From positions 372,001-436,000 of the forward strand of contig NZ_CAXPMC010000016.1 of the NCBI RefSeq assembly GCF_964218355.1: 64,000 nt of DNA, in the 5' to 3' direction. Positions within the stretch are counted from its first letter, which is position 1, and each line of letters begins with the position of its first letter. The notes under the pieces are model-generated. The model was not told where the DNA came from. It searched no databases and was given only the letters and a program-made list of their open reading frames with translations. Below, one piece after another: positions 48,185 through 56,391 of this stretch. Source of the DNA: Ferrovibrio sp964218355. Its GTDB lineage: Bacteria; Pseudomonadota; Alphaproteobacteria; Ferrovibrionales; Ferrovibrionaceae. Position numbers and translations under genes: made by a program.

Positions 48185-48285
48185 CGAAACGAGATCGATG
48201 TTGCAGCGTCTTCTTGTTTCTCATTTCCTCCCCTATGAATCCCCCCCTGAGGGACGGCCTTCCCCCGGCCGTCCCTCTCTTTTTG
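48185..48285 (+). ncRNA. Candidate small RNA or leader with C-rich unpaired region
   Basis: The 279-base gap between the kinase and the thioesterase ends an apparent independent transcript. TATATAGA (48172-48179) is a good -10, though no clear -35 lies upstream; a start near 48185 and the strong terminator at 48249-48285 define about 100 bases. The segment between is C/T-rich and holds CTCCCC and a run of seven C, words complementary to ribosome-binding sites, as in several alphaproteobacterial sRNAs. An alternative is a leader with a 52-codon reading frame (48198-48356), which looks non-conserved in composition. Confidence 0.4.
48249..48285 (+). terminator. Intrinsic terminator upstream of thioesterase gene
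   Basis: GAGGGACGGCC (48249-48259), loop TTCCCCC, GGCCGTCCCTC (48267-48277), then TCTTTTT. A perfect 11-bp stem with a T run, valid only on the plus strand. It lies 180 bases past the kinase stop and 64 bases before the thioesterase, so it ends the kinase transcript, an sRNA, or acts as an attenuator. Confidence 0.92.
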
Positions 48286-48348
48286 CGGTATCGTTGCAGA
48301 CCCTGCATGGCTTGCTTTCGCCGGTCGCATGGGCCATCAAGGCGCATC

Positions 48349-48795
48349 ATGCCTAGCAGACGCAAACCGCATCCGGTGCCGGCCGGCTTCGTACCGCTGC
48401 CGCCGGTCTCCCGCTTTTTCGCCACCCTGGGCAAGGTCTATGTCCGTCCCGACGGTCCCGGACGGCCGCCGGTCTACGGACTGCATGTCCGCCCCAAGCA
48501 TGCCAACCGGCACGGCACGGGCCATGGCGGCTTCCTCGCCACCCTGGCGGACACCTTCATGGCGGCTTTCGTGCATGAAACCCGTCCTGAAATCGCCCGC
48601 ATGTGGACGGTACGGCTGGAGATGGAATACAAGCGCCCGGCCCCGATGGGCGCCTGGCTGGAAGGCTATTGCACCGGAATCGAGCGCGAGCGGGATTTCA
48701 TCACGGTGCGCTGCGAATTGCGGGCCGGCGAGACCGTCACCAACCGGACCAGCGCCGTCTTCAAGGTGACGGACAGAGCTCCGGACAGCCCCTGA
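48349..48795 (+). CDS. PaaI-like hotdog-fold thioesterase
   Basis: A 148-residue hotdog thioesterase. The signature NRHGTGHGGFLATLADTFM contains the HGG loop and the catalytic Asp region of the PaaI/YdiI group; RLEMEYKRPAPMGAWLEGYC and VTNRTSAVFKV follow as in the family. It would cleave an acyl-CoA. The ATG at 48349 begins the conserved part; the longer frame from 48136 runs through the terminator and is rejected. AAGG precedes the ATG. Monocistronic. Confidence 0.88.
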   Translation: MPSRRKPHPVPAGFVPLPPVSRFFATLGKVYVRPDGPGRPPVYGLHVRPKHANRHGTGHGGFLATLADTFMAAFVHETRPEIARMWTVRLEMEYKRPAPMGAWLEGYCTGIERERDFITVRCELRAGETVTNRTSAVFKVTDRAPDSP

Positions 48796-48810
48796 ATCCT
48801 GCCCTGAATC

Positions 48811-49767
48811 CTAGCGCGTGGCCGGCGGCATCAGCGGCAGTGGCGGCGCCGGCGGCTTGGCCATCGGCGTAAGAGAGGCAGCCGGCGACGGTATCTCGGC
48901 CGGGGCCGCCTCTGCGGAGATGACGCCGCAATAAACCGACGGCACACCCAGATGGCTGAGCCGGATCGTGTCGCCCTGGCGCTCCGCACCCCAGTCCGGC
49001 GACATGTAATCATAGCGGGCACCGCGCGGCTGGCGGTGCAGGACGACGGGCAGCATGCCCTTGCCGTCAACCACCAGGCGGTCGCCGCTGCTGCCCAGCA
49101 GGATATTCAGGCCATTGTCGCAGCGAAACGCGACCAGGCCGCCCCCGCCGGCCAGCCGCCGGGCTTCGGCGGTCGGCCCGGGTTCGGGCTGCGGCAGGCT
49201 CTGCAGGCTGAAATGGGTGGTGCCACCGCGACCATCCCCGGCCCAGGCCGACCGGATATCTTCCAGCCGCTGCAGGGCGGCCCGCGACTGGGCCACGGCG
49301 CCGGTGATGTCGGCTTCGTCCAGCTCGGTATCGATGCCATCCACCGTCTTGGTTCCCGAGGTGAACCGGCCGGCAGCGAAATTGAGGTTCAGCGACACCC
49401 GGCGGAAGCTGTCGGCGGTGCCGGCCTGACCGGCCCGGCGCTGGCTGCTCTCTCCGTAATGCATCAGTCGGCCGCCGAAAAAGTTGAACACGACATTGGC
49501 GTTGCCGTAGGCGCCGTAATCCCGCCATTCCACAATGCGTTCGACCCGGCCGTTGCGCACCGCCGCTTCCCAGTCCGCCTGGATTTCGCCGGCGCGGTAA
49601 TGGCCGCGCACCGTCTTGCTGCCGGCCACCGCATCCTCGGTCGCCCCGGGATCGCTGCCCTGAACCTGTCGGTCCTGGGCCCGGGCGGATTGCAGGGCCG
49701 CCGGCGCGGCCAGCAGGACAGCCAGCAGCAGGATCGGCAGGCGGCGCGACGGCATTCCTTCGACCAT
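48811..49767 (-). CDS. Exported protein with possible MliC-like C-terminal domain
   Basis: A 318-residue protein with a signal peptide (PILLLAVLLAAPAALQSARA, cleavage before QD). An N-terminal domain (about 30-190) of unknown type has repeated short strands. Residues about 210-285 look like MliC/PliC lysozyme inhibitors: LVAFRCDNGLNILLG, GARYDYMSPDWGAERQGDTIRLS (as GARYDYMSPDWG, GDTIRLS) and a final Cys in VYCG that could pair with the first. The last 35 residues are Pro/Ala-rich. It is convergent with the thioesterase gene. Domain call is by eye and tentative. Confidence 0.65.
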   Translation of the reverse strand: MVEGMPSRRLPILLLAVLLAAPAALQSARAQDRQVQGSDPGATEDAVAGSKTVRGHYRAGEIQADWEAAVRNGRVERIVEWRDYGAYGNANVVFNFFGGRLMHYGESSQRRAGQAGTADSFRRVSLNLNFAAGRFTSGTKTVDGIDTELDEADITGAVAQSRAALQRLEDIRSAWAGDGRGGTTHFSLQSLPQPEPGPTAEARRLAGGGGLVAFRCDNGLNILLGSSGDRLVVDGKGMLPVVLHRQPRGARYDYMSPDWGAERQGDTIRLSHLGVPSVYCGVISAEAAPAEIPSPAASLTPMAKPPAPPLPLMPPATR

Positions 49768-49917
49768 GACGCGGACTCCTTTCCGTCTGCGCTATGATGC
49801 CCCGGGAAAGCGGCAAGATTCTGGCGGAAAATCCCGATACAGATCAATACCCTAGCATTTCGCAATGCGCCCATCCGCCGTATTCTTGCCGGATCGCCGT
49901 CCACACGGGAGCCCGGT

Positions 49918-50655
49918 TTGCCGCATCTGCTGTCGAGACTGACGATCCTGGCCTGGCTCGGCTGTGCCTGCACCGCAGCCGCGCAGCCGGATATCCAGAT
50001 CGTCGGCCCGGAGCGGCTGCCCTATATCGTCGACAGGAATGGCAGCGGCAGCGGGCCGGCAGTCGAACTGGTCCGCCTGATTGCCCGCGCCGCCGGCATC
50101 GACCAGGAGGTGCGCATCCTGCCGTTCCAGCGGGCAGTGCGCCAGCTCGACGAGGGCGACACCCTGTATCCCGCCCTGCTGCGCACTCCCCCGCGGGAGG
50201 ATCTGTATGTATGGATCGGCGAAGTCTTTGCAGACCGGGCGGTGCTGTTTACCCGTCGAGACGGACCGCCGGTCAGCGAAATTGCGGCAGCCCGGCGGCT
50301 GGAGCGGATCAGTGTCATGCGCGGCTCCGAACTGCACGGCATCCTGCGCTCATTCGGCCTGCAGAATGTCGAGACCAACATCTCCGAGGACCATAACGCC
50401 CGGCTGCTGCGGGCCGAGCGCATCGAGGCCTGGTTCACCCTGCGCGCCGTGGGCCGGGCCACCTGGCATGAGCTGGGCTTTCCGCCGGCAGAGATCCAGC
50501 ATGGCGAAGCCTTTGCCCTGATGTCCTTCTGGATCGCCGGCTCGCGCAACCTGCCGCCGGCCACGGTTGCGAAGCTGCGTGCCGCCTATGACGGGCTGCG
50601 CCAGTCCGGCGCCTATGACAGGATCGTGGCGCCGCTGCGCGAACCGCCATCCTGA
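49918..50655 (+). CDS. Periplasmic solute-binding-like protein (family 3 type)
   Basis: A 245-residue exported protein with signal peptide (SRLTILAWLGCACTAAA, cleavage before QP). The mature part resembles bacterial extracellular solute-binding family 3: RLPYIVDRNGSGSGPAVELVRLIARAAG, ILPFQRAVRQLDEGDTLYPALLR, LRAERIEAWFTLRAVG. No permease or ATPase gene accompanies it, so it may sense rather than transport. The start is TTG at 49918, supported by GGGAG six bases upstream. It is divergent from the exported protein at 48811. Confidence 0.8.
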   Translation: MPHLLSRLTILAWLGCACTAAAQPDIQIVGPERLPYIVDRNGSGSGPAVELVRLIARAAGIDQEVRILPFQRAVRQLDEGDTLYPALLRTPPREDLYVWIGEVFADRAVLFTRRDGPPVSEIAAARRLERISVMRGSELHGILRSFGLQNVETNISEDHNARLLRAERIEAWFTLRAVGRATWHELGFPPAEIQHGEAFALMSFWIAGSRNLPPATVAKLRAAYDGLRQSGAYDRIVAPLREPPS

Positions 50656-50680
50656 TCGCCCGGTCCCGGCCGCGCGGCCC

Positions 50681-51406
50681 TCAGTTCCGCATCCATATGC
50701 CGCCACCCAGCGGAAGCGGCAGGAACAGGCCGCCGTCACGGTCTGCCAGCAGCCGGTCGATGGCTGCGGTGGCGCCCGGGAAATCGGCATAATCGTAATC
50801 GGCCAGCAGGATCATGCCGCCCGGCGCCAGCCGCTCGAGCATGGCCGGCAGCAGGATGCCGGTCGGCCGCGCCAGATGCGCCGACAGGCGGGCAAAGGCG
50901 ATCTGTGGCGGCAGCAGGCCGGCCAGGCCAGCCGCGTCGCCGGCTTCGCTGCGGCTGGCCGGATGGACCGGATAGGGCGGCAGGGGCCGTGCAGCCGTCC
51001 GCAGCCCGAAATAATCGGCATATCCCGGCGGCGGCGCATCCGACGGATCGGCGGCCTCCCCAGCCAGCGACAGCTTGCCACGCCAGAACCGGCCGGGTTC
51101 GACCTGCCTGTGCAGCAGCAGCGCCAGCATTCCGGCCACCGGGGCAATATCGACGAAACTGCCCGGCGTGCCATTGCGCAGCAGGTTGCGGATGGCCGGC
51201 TGCAACGGAATCAGCTGGGCGCGCCGGAACACCGTATCGCCTTCTTCATGGGCGGCAACGGCCCGGTATCCGGTCCAGGCATCGTCCTTCAGCAGCACGG
51301 GCTGGTAGCGCAGCCAGGTTGCCACGACGTCGTTGCCCAGCACCACCGTCCTGGTCTGCCCGTCTTCGGCCTTGAGGCTCAGCTTGTCGCCATTGCGGAG
51401 TGTCAT
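50681..51406 (-). CDS. Divergent TylF-like protein with lost metal ligands
   Basis: A 241-residue paralogue of the following methyltransferase. The last 60 residues align without gaps around PGGMILLADYDYADFPGAT against PGGAVFIDDFHIVDWPGAT and end in a matching LPLPLGGGIW. In the next protein the strand VNIDVDLYQPT holds a metal-binding Asp; here it reads ARLSAHLARPT, and the DD pair is AD. The N-terminal part (1-100) is unlike and has only a weak SAM-type GSFVDIAPVAG. It is probably not an active TylF-type O-methyltransferase, but could bind SAM or a partner. ATGA overlap with the upstream gene. Confidence 0.6.
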   Translation of the reverse strand: MTLRNGDKLSLKAEDGQTRTVVLGNDVVATWLRYQPVLLKDDAWTGYRAVAAHEEGDTVFRRAQLIPLQPAIRNLLRNGTPGSFVDIAPVAGMLALLLHRQVEPGRFWRGKLSLAGEAADPSDAPPPGYADYFGLRTAARPLPPYPVHPASRSEAGDAAGLAGLLPPQIAFARLSAHLARPTGILLPAMLERLAPGGMILLADYDYADFPGATAAIDRLLADRDGGLFLPLPLGGGIWMRN

Positions 51407-52191
51407 GCGTCACCCTTGCGCAGAATGATGCCGCCCAGCGCCAGCGGCAGCACCGCTGCAGGCGGCGATGGCAGGCCATCGACAAAGTCTTCGACCGCCC
51501 GGGTGGCACCGGGCCAGTCGACGATGTGAAAATCGTCAATGAAGACCGCGCCGCCAGGGCTCAGGCGCGGCCAGAAGAATTCAAGCGCATCGCGGGTCGG
51601 CTGGTAGAGGTCGACATCGATGTTGACGAGGGCAAAGCGGCGGTCCGCGACCTCGGGGAACCGCTCGGGAATCCAGCCCTGATAGAGGTCAATGAACGGG
51701 AAGGCCTGCAGCCGTGCCCGCACGAAATCGAGCGGAACCGCAAACCGCCGGTTGGTGCCATGATTGCTCTGATGCCCGTAAGGCGTTGCCATGTCCGGCG
51801 GAACCGCGTCCTCTGCCTGTGGCGGCGACAGGCCTTCGAAAGAGTCGAAGACATGCAGGCGGCCGGCAAACCCGCCGCGTTGCAGCTGGCTGGCGATCAG
51901 CGTGGTGGACACCGCGGCCGCGCAACCGCATTCCGCAACATCCCCGGCCACACCACTGCGCATCACTGCGCCGGCCAGACGGCCGAGCGCCAGCAGCCGC
52001 ATGCGGCGGCCGACGCTGTCGCTGCCGGGAAACAGCCCAAGCTGGGCCCGCAGATCGGCCCATAACGGATCATCCGGCCGGCCGGCCGACAGCAGCCGGT
52101 CCCACAGCACCAGCGTCGACCAGTCGAATGTCACACTCAGCAGCCGGCCGGTTTCCGGCTGCCGCCACGACTGAACCAGGGAATCCGTCAT
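51403..52191 (-). CDS. TylF/MycF-family O-methyltransferase
   Basis: A 262-residue class I methyltransferase of the TylF group, which methylates sugar hydroxyls in natural products and is also used on surface polysaccharides. GDVAECGCAAAVSTTLIA is the SAM loop; FDSFEGLS, LVNIDVDLYQPTRDALEFFW (as NIDVDLYQPT) and FIDDFHIVDWPG carry the SAM acidic residue and the metal ligands. All key Asp residues are present. It is transcribed with the divergent paralogue downstream. No glycosyltransferase or polyketide gene is near, so the substrate is unknown. Confidence 0.88.
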   Translation of the reverse strand: MTDSLVQSWRQPETGRLLSVTFDWSTLVLWDRLLSAGRPDDPLWADLRAQLGLFPGSDSVGRRMRLLALGRLAGAVMRSGVAGDVAECGCAAAVSTTLIASQLQRGGFAGRLHVFDSFEGLSPPQAEDAVPPDMATPYGHQSNHGTNRRFAVPLDFVRARLQAFPFIDLYQGWIPERFPEVADRRFALVNIDVDLYQPTRDALEFFWPRLSPGGAVFIDDFHIVDWPGATRAVEDFVDGLPSPPAAVLPLALGGIILRKGDA

Positions 52192-52243
52192 CTGCCCCTC
52201 GGCATCGGTTGCCGGGCCAGAATGGCGGGAAAGACGGCAAACG

Positions 52244-52272
52244 AAAAGGGCCGGGATTAACTCCCGGCCCTT
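52244..52272 (-). terminator. Intrinsic terminator after pnp
   Basis: GGGCCGGG (52248-52255), loop ATTAACT, CCCGGCCC (52263-52270). On the minus strand the stem is followed by TTTT (bases 52247-52244). It starts 28 bases past the pnp stop and separates the ribosomal operon from the TylF genes. Confidence 0.9.
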
Positions 52273-52299
52273 CGCATCCTGCCGGATGGCAGGGGGTGG

Positions 52300-54447
52300 T
52301 TACTCGGCCTGTGCCGCCTCGTCGGCGACCTCGCCCTTCTTCAGCGACAGGTCCTCGCCGGTCTCCTGGTCGACGACCTTCATGGAGAGGCGGACCTTGC
52401 CGCGTTCGTCGATACCCAGCACCTTGACGCGCACTTCCTGGCCTTCCGAGACCACATCGCTCGGCTTGTTGACGCGCTTGGACGCCATCTCCGAGACATG
52501 CACGAGGCCGTCGCGGCTGCCGAAGAAATTCACGAAGGCGCCGAAATCGACGATCTTCACGACCTTGCCCTTGTAGATCACGCCGACCTCGGGCTCCGAG
52601 ACGATCGACTTGATCCACTGCACGGCGGCCTCGGTCGCGGCATTGTCGGACGAGGCGATCTTGATCGTGCCATCGTCCTCGATGTCGATCTTGGTGCCGG
52701 TCTTCTCGACGATCTCGCGGATCACCTTGCCGCCGGAGCCGATCACTTCGCGGATCTTGTCCTTCGGCACGTTCATGGTGGTGATGCGCGGTGCGTTTTC
52801 CTTCACGCCCGAACGGTTCTGCGAAATCGCCTTGGCCATCTCGCCGAGGATGTGCATGCGGCCGTCCTTGGCCTGGCCAAGGGCGACTCGCATGATTTCC
52901 TCGGTGATGCCGGCGATCTTGATGTCCATCTGCAGCGAGGTGACGCCCTCGGCAGTACCGGCCACCTTGAAGTCCATGTCGCCGAGATGATCCTCGTCGC
53001 CGAGGATGTCGGACAGCACGGCAAAGCGCTCGCCTTCGAGAATCAGGCCCATGGCGATACCCGCCACCGGCGCCTTCAGCGGCACACCGGCATCCATCAG
53101 CGCCAGCGAGCTGCCGCAGACAGTGGCCATCGAGGAGGAGCCGTTCGACTCGGTGATCTCCGAGACGACGCGGATCGTGTAGGGGAATTCCTCCTTCGCC
53201 GGCAGCAGCGGCCGCACCGCACGCCAGGCCAGCTTGCCGTGACCGATTTCGCGGCGGCCCGGCGAACCCATGCGGCCGGCTTCACCGACCGAATAGGGCG
53301 GGAAGTTGTAATGCAGCATGAAGCTTTCGCGGTATTCGCCATCGAGCGCATCGATGATCTGCTCGTCGGTGCCGGTGCCCAGCGTGGTGACCACCAGCGC
53401 CTGGGTTTCGCCGCGGGTGAACAGCGCGGCGCCATGGGCGCGCGGCAGCACGCCGATCTCGGCAACGATCGGGCGCACCGTCTTGGTGTCGCGGCCATCG
53501 ATACGCAGGCCGGTATCCAGGATGTTGAAGCGAACGACCTGGGCCTCGAGATGCTTGAAGGCATCCGAGACATCGACCGGGTTGGCCTCGCCCTCGGCGA
53601 ACAGCGCCCTGGCCTTGGCCTTCACTTCGCCGACCTTGGCGTAACGGGCCTGCTTGACCTTCTCTTCGTAGGCAACCCGCAGTTCGGCCTCGATGCCCGA
53701 ATCCTGCAGCTTCTTCAGCGCGGCCTCGAAACCGGTCCGCTCGGCCAGCGGCATCGCATCCTTGGCGGCACGCTCGGCCAGGCCGATGATCGCCTCGATG
53801 ACCGGCTGGAAGCCCTTGTGGCCGAACATCACGGCACCCAGCATGATGTCTTCCGGCAGCTGCTGCGCTTCCGACTCGACCATGAGGACGGCATCGGTGG
53901 TGCCGGCGACGACGAGGTCGAGCTTGTTGCCCTCGGCCATCTGCGACTTGGTCGGATTCAGCACATACTGGCCGTCGATATAGGCGACGCGGGCGGCGCC
54001 GATCGGACCCATGAACGGGATGCCCGAGATGGTGAGCGCGGCCGAGGCGCCGACCATCGCGACGATATCGGGATCGTTCTCGAGATCATGCGACAGCACG
54101 GTGGCGACGACCTGGGTCTCGTTGCGGAAACCCTCGGCGAAAAGCGGGCGGATCGGACGGTCGATCAGGCGCGAGGTCAGGGTTTCCTTCTCGCTCGGAC
54201 GGCCCTCACGCTTGAAGAAGCCGCCGGGGATCTTGCCCGCGGCGAAGGTCTTCTCCTGGTAATTCACGGTGAGCGGGAAAAAATCGACGCCGGGCTTCGG
54301 CGACTTCGCCGCCACGGCGGTGCACAGCACGATGGTATCGCCATAGGTCACCATCACGGCGCCATCGGCCTGGCGGGCAACCTTGCCCGTCTCGATGACG
54401 AGCTTGCGCCCGCCCCACATCAGTTCGGTCTTGTGGATATTGAACAT
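52300..54447 (-). CDS. pnp: Polyribonucleotide nucleotidyltransferase (PNPase)
   Basis: A 715-residue PNPase, the phosphorolytic 3'-5' exonuclease of RNA decay. Two RNase PH domains (about 5-230 and 310-540) flank an alpha-helical linker; the second has MGSPGRREIGHGKLAWRA and GSSSMATVCGSSLAL blocks with catalytic Asp region MGDMDFKVAGT-like. KH (IREVIGSGGKVIREI) and S1 (GVIYKGKVVKIVDFGAFVNF) domains follow. The ATG at 54447 gives the family start MFNIHKTEL. In many bacteria PNPase represses itself through the leader between rpsO and pnp. Confidence 0.97.
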   Translation of the reverse strand: MFNIHKTELMWGGRKLVIETGKVARQADGAVMVTYGDTIVLCTAVAAKSPKPGVDFFPLTVNYQEKTFAAGKIPGGFFKREGRPSEKETLTSRLIDRPIRPLFAEGFRNETQVVATVLSHDLENDPDIVAMVGASAALTISGIPFMGPIGAARVAYIDGQYVLNPTKSQMAEGNKLDLVVAGTTDAVLMVESEAQQLPEDIMLGAVMFGHKGFQPVIEAIIGLAERAAKDAMPLAERTGFEAALKKLQDSGIEAELRVAYEEKVKQARYAKVGEVKAKARALFAEGEANPVDVSDAFKHLEAQVVRFNILDTGLRIDGRDTKTVRPIVAEIGVLPRAHGAALFTRGETQALVVTTLGTGTDEQIIDALDGEYRESFMLHYNFPPYSVGEAGRMGSPGRREIGHGKLAWRAVRPLLPAKEEFPYTIRVVSEITESNGSSSMATVCGSSLALMDAGVPLKAPVAGIAMGLILEGERFAVLSDILGDEDHLGDMDFKVAGTAEGVTSLQMDIKIAGITEEIMRVALGQAKDGRMHILGEMAKAISQNRSGVKENAPRITTMNVPKDKIREVIGSGGKVIREIVEKTGTKIDIEDDGTIKIASSDNAATEAAVQWIKSIVSEPEVGVIYKGKVVKIVDFGAFVNFFGSRDGLVHVSEMASKRVNKPSDVVSEGQEVRVKVLGIDERGKVRLSMKVVDQETGEDLSLKKGEVADEAAQAE

Positions 54448-54473
54448 ATCTACCTTCTTCCTTCTGAGGCGCC

Positions 54474-54492
54474 GCCGTCCCTGACGGACGGC
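54474..54492 (-). promoter_or_regulatory. Hairpin in the rpsO-pnp leader
   Basis: GCCGTCC (54474-54480) and GGACGGC (54486-54492) pair with a 5-base loop; a larger fold uses GGCGCC at 54469 with GGCGCC near 54505. It sits just before the pnp ribosome-binding site in a 284-base gap (54448-54731) without a gene. In E. coli RNase III and PNPase act on a stem-loop here to control pnp; the same role is plausible. The rest of the gap shows other GC-rich dyads but no clear promoter. Confidence 0.5.
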
Positions 54493-54731
54493 ACCCGGCG
54501 GGACGGCGCCCATCGCCCCCCGCCCGGCCGCATCAGCCTTGCATCAGCTGCGTGCGGCGAACCGGCCGCCGGGCCCATCCCGGTGGTGGCCGGCCTGATC
54601 CGGGCCGATCATAAAGCCGACGCCCGCCTCCGCTGCCGCCTTGCTGGAAGGACGGAAGGGATGACGGGCGTCGATGGTCGTGTCCGGATGACGGCCGCTG
54701 GCGGTTCTGTACGCGCGAGCGGCCATGTCCC

Positions 54732-55001
54732 TTACTTGCGCAGACCCAGGCGCTGGATCAGGGCGTCGTAACGCGGTGCATCGTTGCGCTTCAGATAGTC
54801 GAGCAGGCTGCGACGCTTGCTCACCATCATCAGCAGGCCGCGGCGCGAATGCACGTCCTTCTTGTGGGTCTTGAAATGCTCGGTGAGATTGTTGATGCGC
54901 TCGGTGAGCAGGGCCACCTGGATTTCCGGCGAACCGGTATCACCCTTCTTGGTGGCATATTCGGAAACCAGCGCGGTCTTGCGCTCGGCGGTAATCGACA
55001 T
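54732..55001 (-). CDS. rpsO: 30S ribosomal protein S15
   Basis: An 89-residue S15, complete from MSITAERK to LGLRK. The conserved GDTGSPEIQVALLTERI, HFKTHKKDVHSRRGLL and MVSKRRSLLDYLKR blocks contact 16S rRNA helices 20-22 and bridge to 23S. It lies 19 bases after truB and precedes pnp with a long leader, a very common arrangement. Confidence 0.98.
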   Translation of the reverse strand: MSITAERKTALVSEYATKKGDTGSPEIQVALLTERINNLTEHFKTHKKDVHSRRGLLMMVSKRRSLLDYLKRNDAPRYDALIQRLGLRK

Positions 55002-55020
55002 ATCGGTTATCTCCGCGACA

Positions 55021-55932
55021 TCACAGATTGAACAAACGCAGCGGGCGGATCTCGTCGGCGATACGCTCGGCGAGGCCGACGGCCCTGCCGTCGGCTTTCA
55101 CCAGGAGCTGTCCTTCCGGCGGGAGTCCGGGACCCGCGAGCGCGATCCGTATCGGCTGGCCATGCCTGAGGCGTTCGGCCTGCGGGCCGGTCACAACCAG
55201 GGCCGGGATGTCGTCCAGCGCGGTTTCAACCGGCAACAGATACGCGTGCGCGGCGTCCTTTTGGCACAGTTCCGCCAGTGAATCCAGCGAAAACGCCCGG
55301 GATTCGTCGAACCGGCCGACCCGGGTCCGGCGCAGGGCGGTCACATGCCCGCAGCTGCCCAGCGCCTGGCCGAAATCCCGAGCCAGGGCACGCACATAGG
55401 CGCCTTTTCCGCAATCCACCTCGAAGACGGCATGGTCCGCATCCGGCATATCCAGCAGGGCCAGCCGGTCGATCCGGATCGGCCGGGGGGCCAAGTCCGG
55501 CATATCCCCGGCCCGGGCCATGTCATAGGCGCGCCGGCCCTCGACCTTCAGGGCGGAATAGGCCGGCGGGGTCTGCAGGATCTCGCCCTCGAAGCCGGGC
55601 AGCATGGCCAGGATCGCCGCCCGGTCCGGCCGGACCGGGGAGGTGCAGGTGACCGCCCCCTCGGCGTCGTCGGTGGCGGTGGCCTCGCCCCAGCGGACGG
55701 TGAAACGGTAGGTCTTGCCGGCCCCCATGGCCCAGGCGACCGTCTTGGTCGCCTCGCCGAGCGCGATCGGCAGGATGCCGGATGCCAGCGGATCGAGCGT
55801 GCCGCCGTGGCCGGCCTTGGCGGCATCGGTCAGCCGGCGCACCTTGCCGACGCATTGCGTGGAGGTCAGGCCCAGCGGCTTGTCGAGGATGACCCAGCCA
55901 TGGACCGGCCGGCCGCGGCGGCTGCGGCTCAT
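55021..55932 (-). CDS. truB: tRNA pseudouridine(55) synthase TruB
   Basis: A 303-residue TruB making pseudouridine-55 in the T-loop of tRNAs. The catalytic Asp is in GGTLDPLASGILPI; GWVILDKPLGLTS at the N terminus, YKTYRF-like KTYRFTVRWG, QTPPAYSALKVEGRRAYDMAR (as PPAYSALKVEGRRAY) and GKGAYVRALARDFG follow. A C-terminal extension (about 240-303) looks like the PUA-related tail. Its ATG overlaps the rbfA stop. Confidence 0.97.
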   Translation of the reverse strand: MSRSRRGRPVHGWVILDKPLGLTSTQCVGKVRRLTDAAKAGHGGTLDPLASGILPIALGEATKTVAWAMGAGKTYRFTVRWGEATATDDAEGAVTCTSPVRPDRAAILAMLPGFEGEILQTPPAYSALKVEGRRAYDMARAGDMPDLAPRPIRIDRLALLDMPDADHAVFEVDCGKGAYVRALARDFGQALGSCGHVTALRRTRVGRFDESRAFSLDSLAELCQKDAAHAYLLPVETALDDIPALVVTGPQAERLRHGQPIRIALAGPGLPPEGQLLVKADGRAVGLAERIADEIRPLRLFNL

Positions 55933-56360
55933 TCCTCGCCGGATCCGTCTTTCTGCAGGTCTGCCTGCACCGCCGGCTGCTGCAGCAGGCGGGTGACGCG
56001 GGCGGCCTCGTCGAAACTGTGGTCGAGCTTGAAGCTGAATTGCGGCGCCACGCGCAGGTTGATCTGCTTGACGGCTTCCGTGCGGATATAGGCCTGCGCG
56101 CGGTTGAGGCCGGCAATGATCCTGGCGGCATCCTTGCCGGCCAGCGGCATGACGAAAGCCGTGGCCGCCTTCAGGTCGGGACTGATCCGCACCTCGGTGA
56201 CGGTGACCACGAGATCGGCCAGGTCCGGATCGCGGAAATGGCCGTTGCGCAGCACGTCCGACAGGATATGGCGCAGTTCCTCGCCGACCCGCAGCTGGCG
56301 CTGGCTGCGCCCGCCGGGCAATTGATCACGGCTGCCGCCGCCGCGCTTGCGCTGCGCCAT
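55929..56360 (-). CDS. rbfA: Ribosome-binding factor A
   Basis: A 143-residue RbfA, a KH-like 30S maturation factor needed for late 16S rRNA processing and cold adaptation. Seen are RVGEELRHILSDVL, VTVTEVRISPDLKAATAFVMPL (as VTEVRISPDLKAATAF) and the strand LRVAPQFSFKLDHSFDEAARV. N- and C-terminal tails are short and charged. Gap of 31 bases after infB, four-base overlap with truB. Confidence 0.96.
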   Translation of the reverse strand: MAQRKRGGGSRDQLPGGRSQRQLRVGEELRHILSDVLRNGHFRDPDLADLVVTVTEVRISPDLKAATAFVMPLAGKDAARIIAGLNRAQAYIRTEAVKQINLRVAPQFSFKLDHSFDEAARVTRLLQQPAVQADLQKDGSGEE

Positions 56361-56391
56361 CAGGCCCTGCTCCCCGGGTGGACGCGCGGGC

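Noticed and set aside
48198..48356. A 52-codon reading frame through the terminator upstream of the thioesterase gene
   Set aside because: It passes through a strong terminator hairpin, has a weak ribosome-binding site and an unremarkable protein. Kept only as an alternative to the sRNA idea.
50668..50679. Palindrome GGCCGCGCGGCC between convergent genes as a terminator
   Set aside because: It is self-complementary with no loop-friendly spacer and no T run on either side, so it is probably just GC-rich chance.
52498..54771. A 757-codon open frame on the plus strand opposite pnp
   Set aside because: Antisense artefact of a high-GC gene; no family resemblance, and it runs through the pnp leader.
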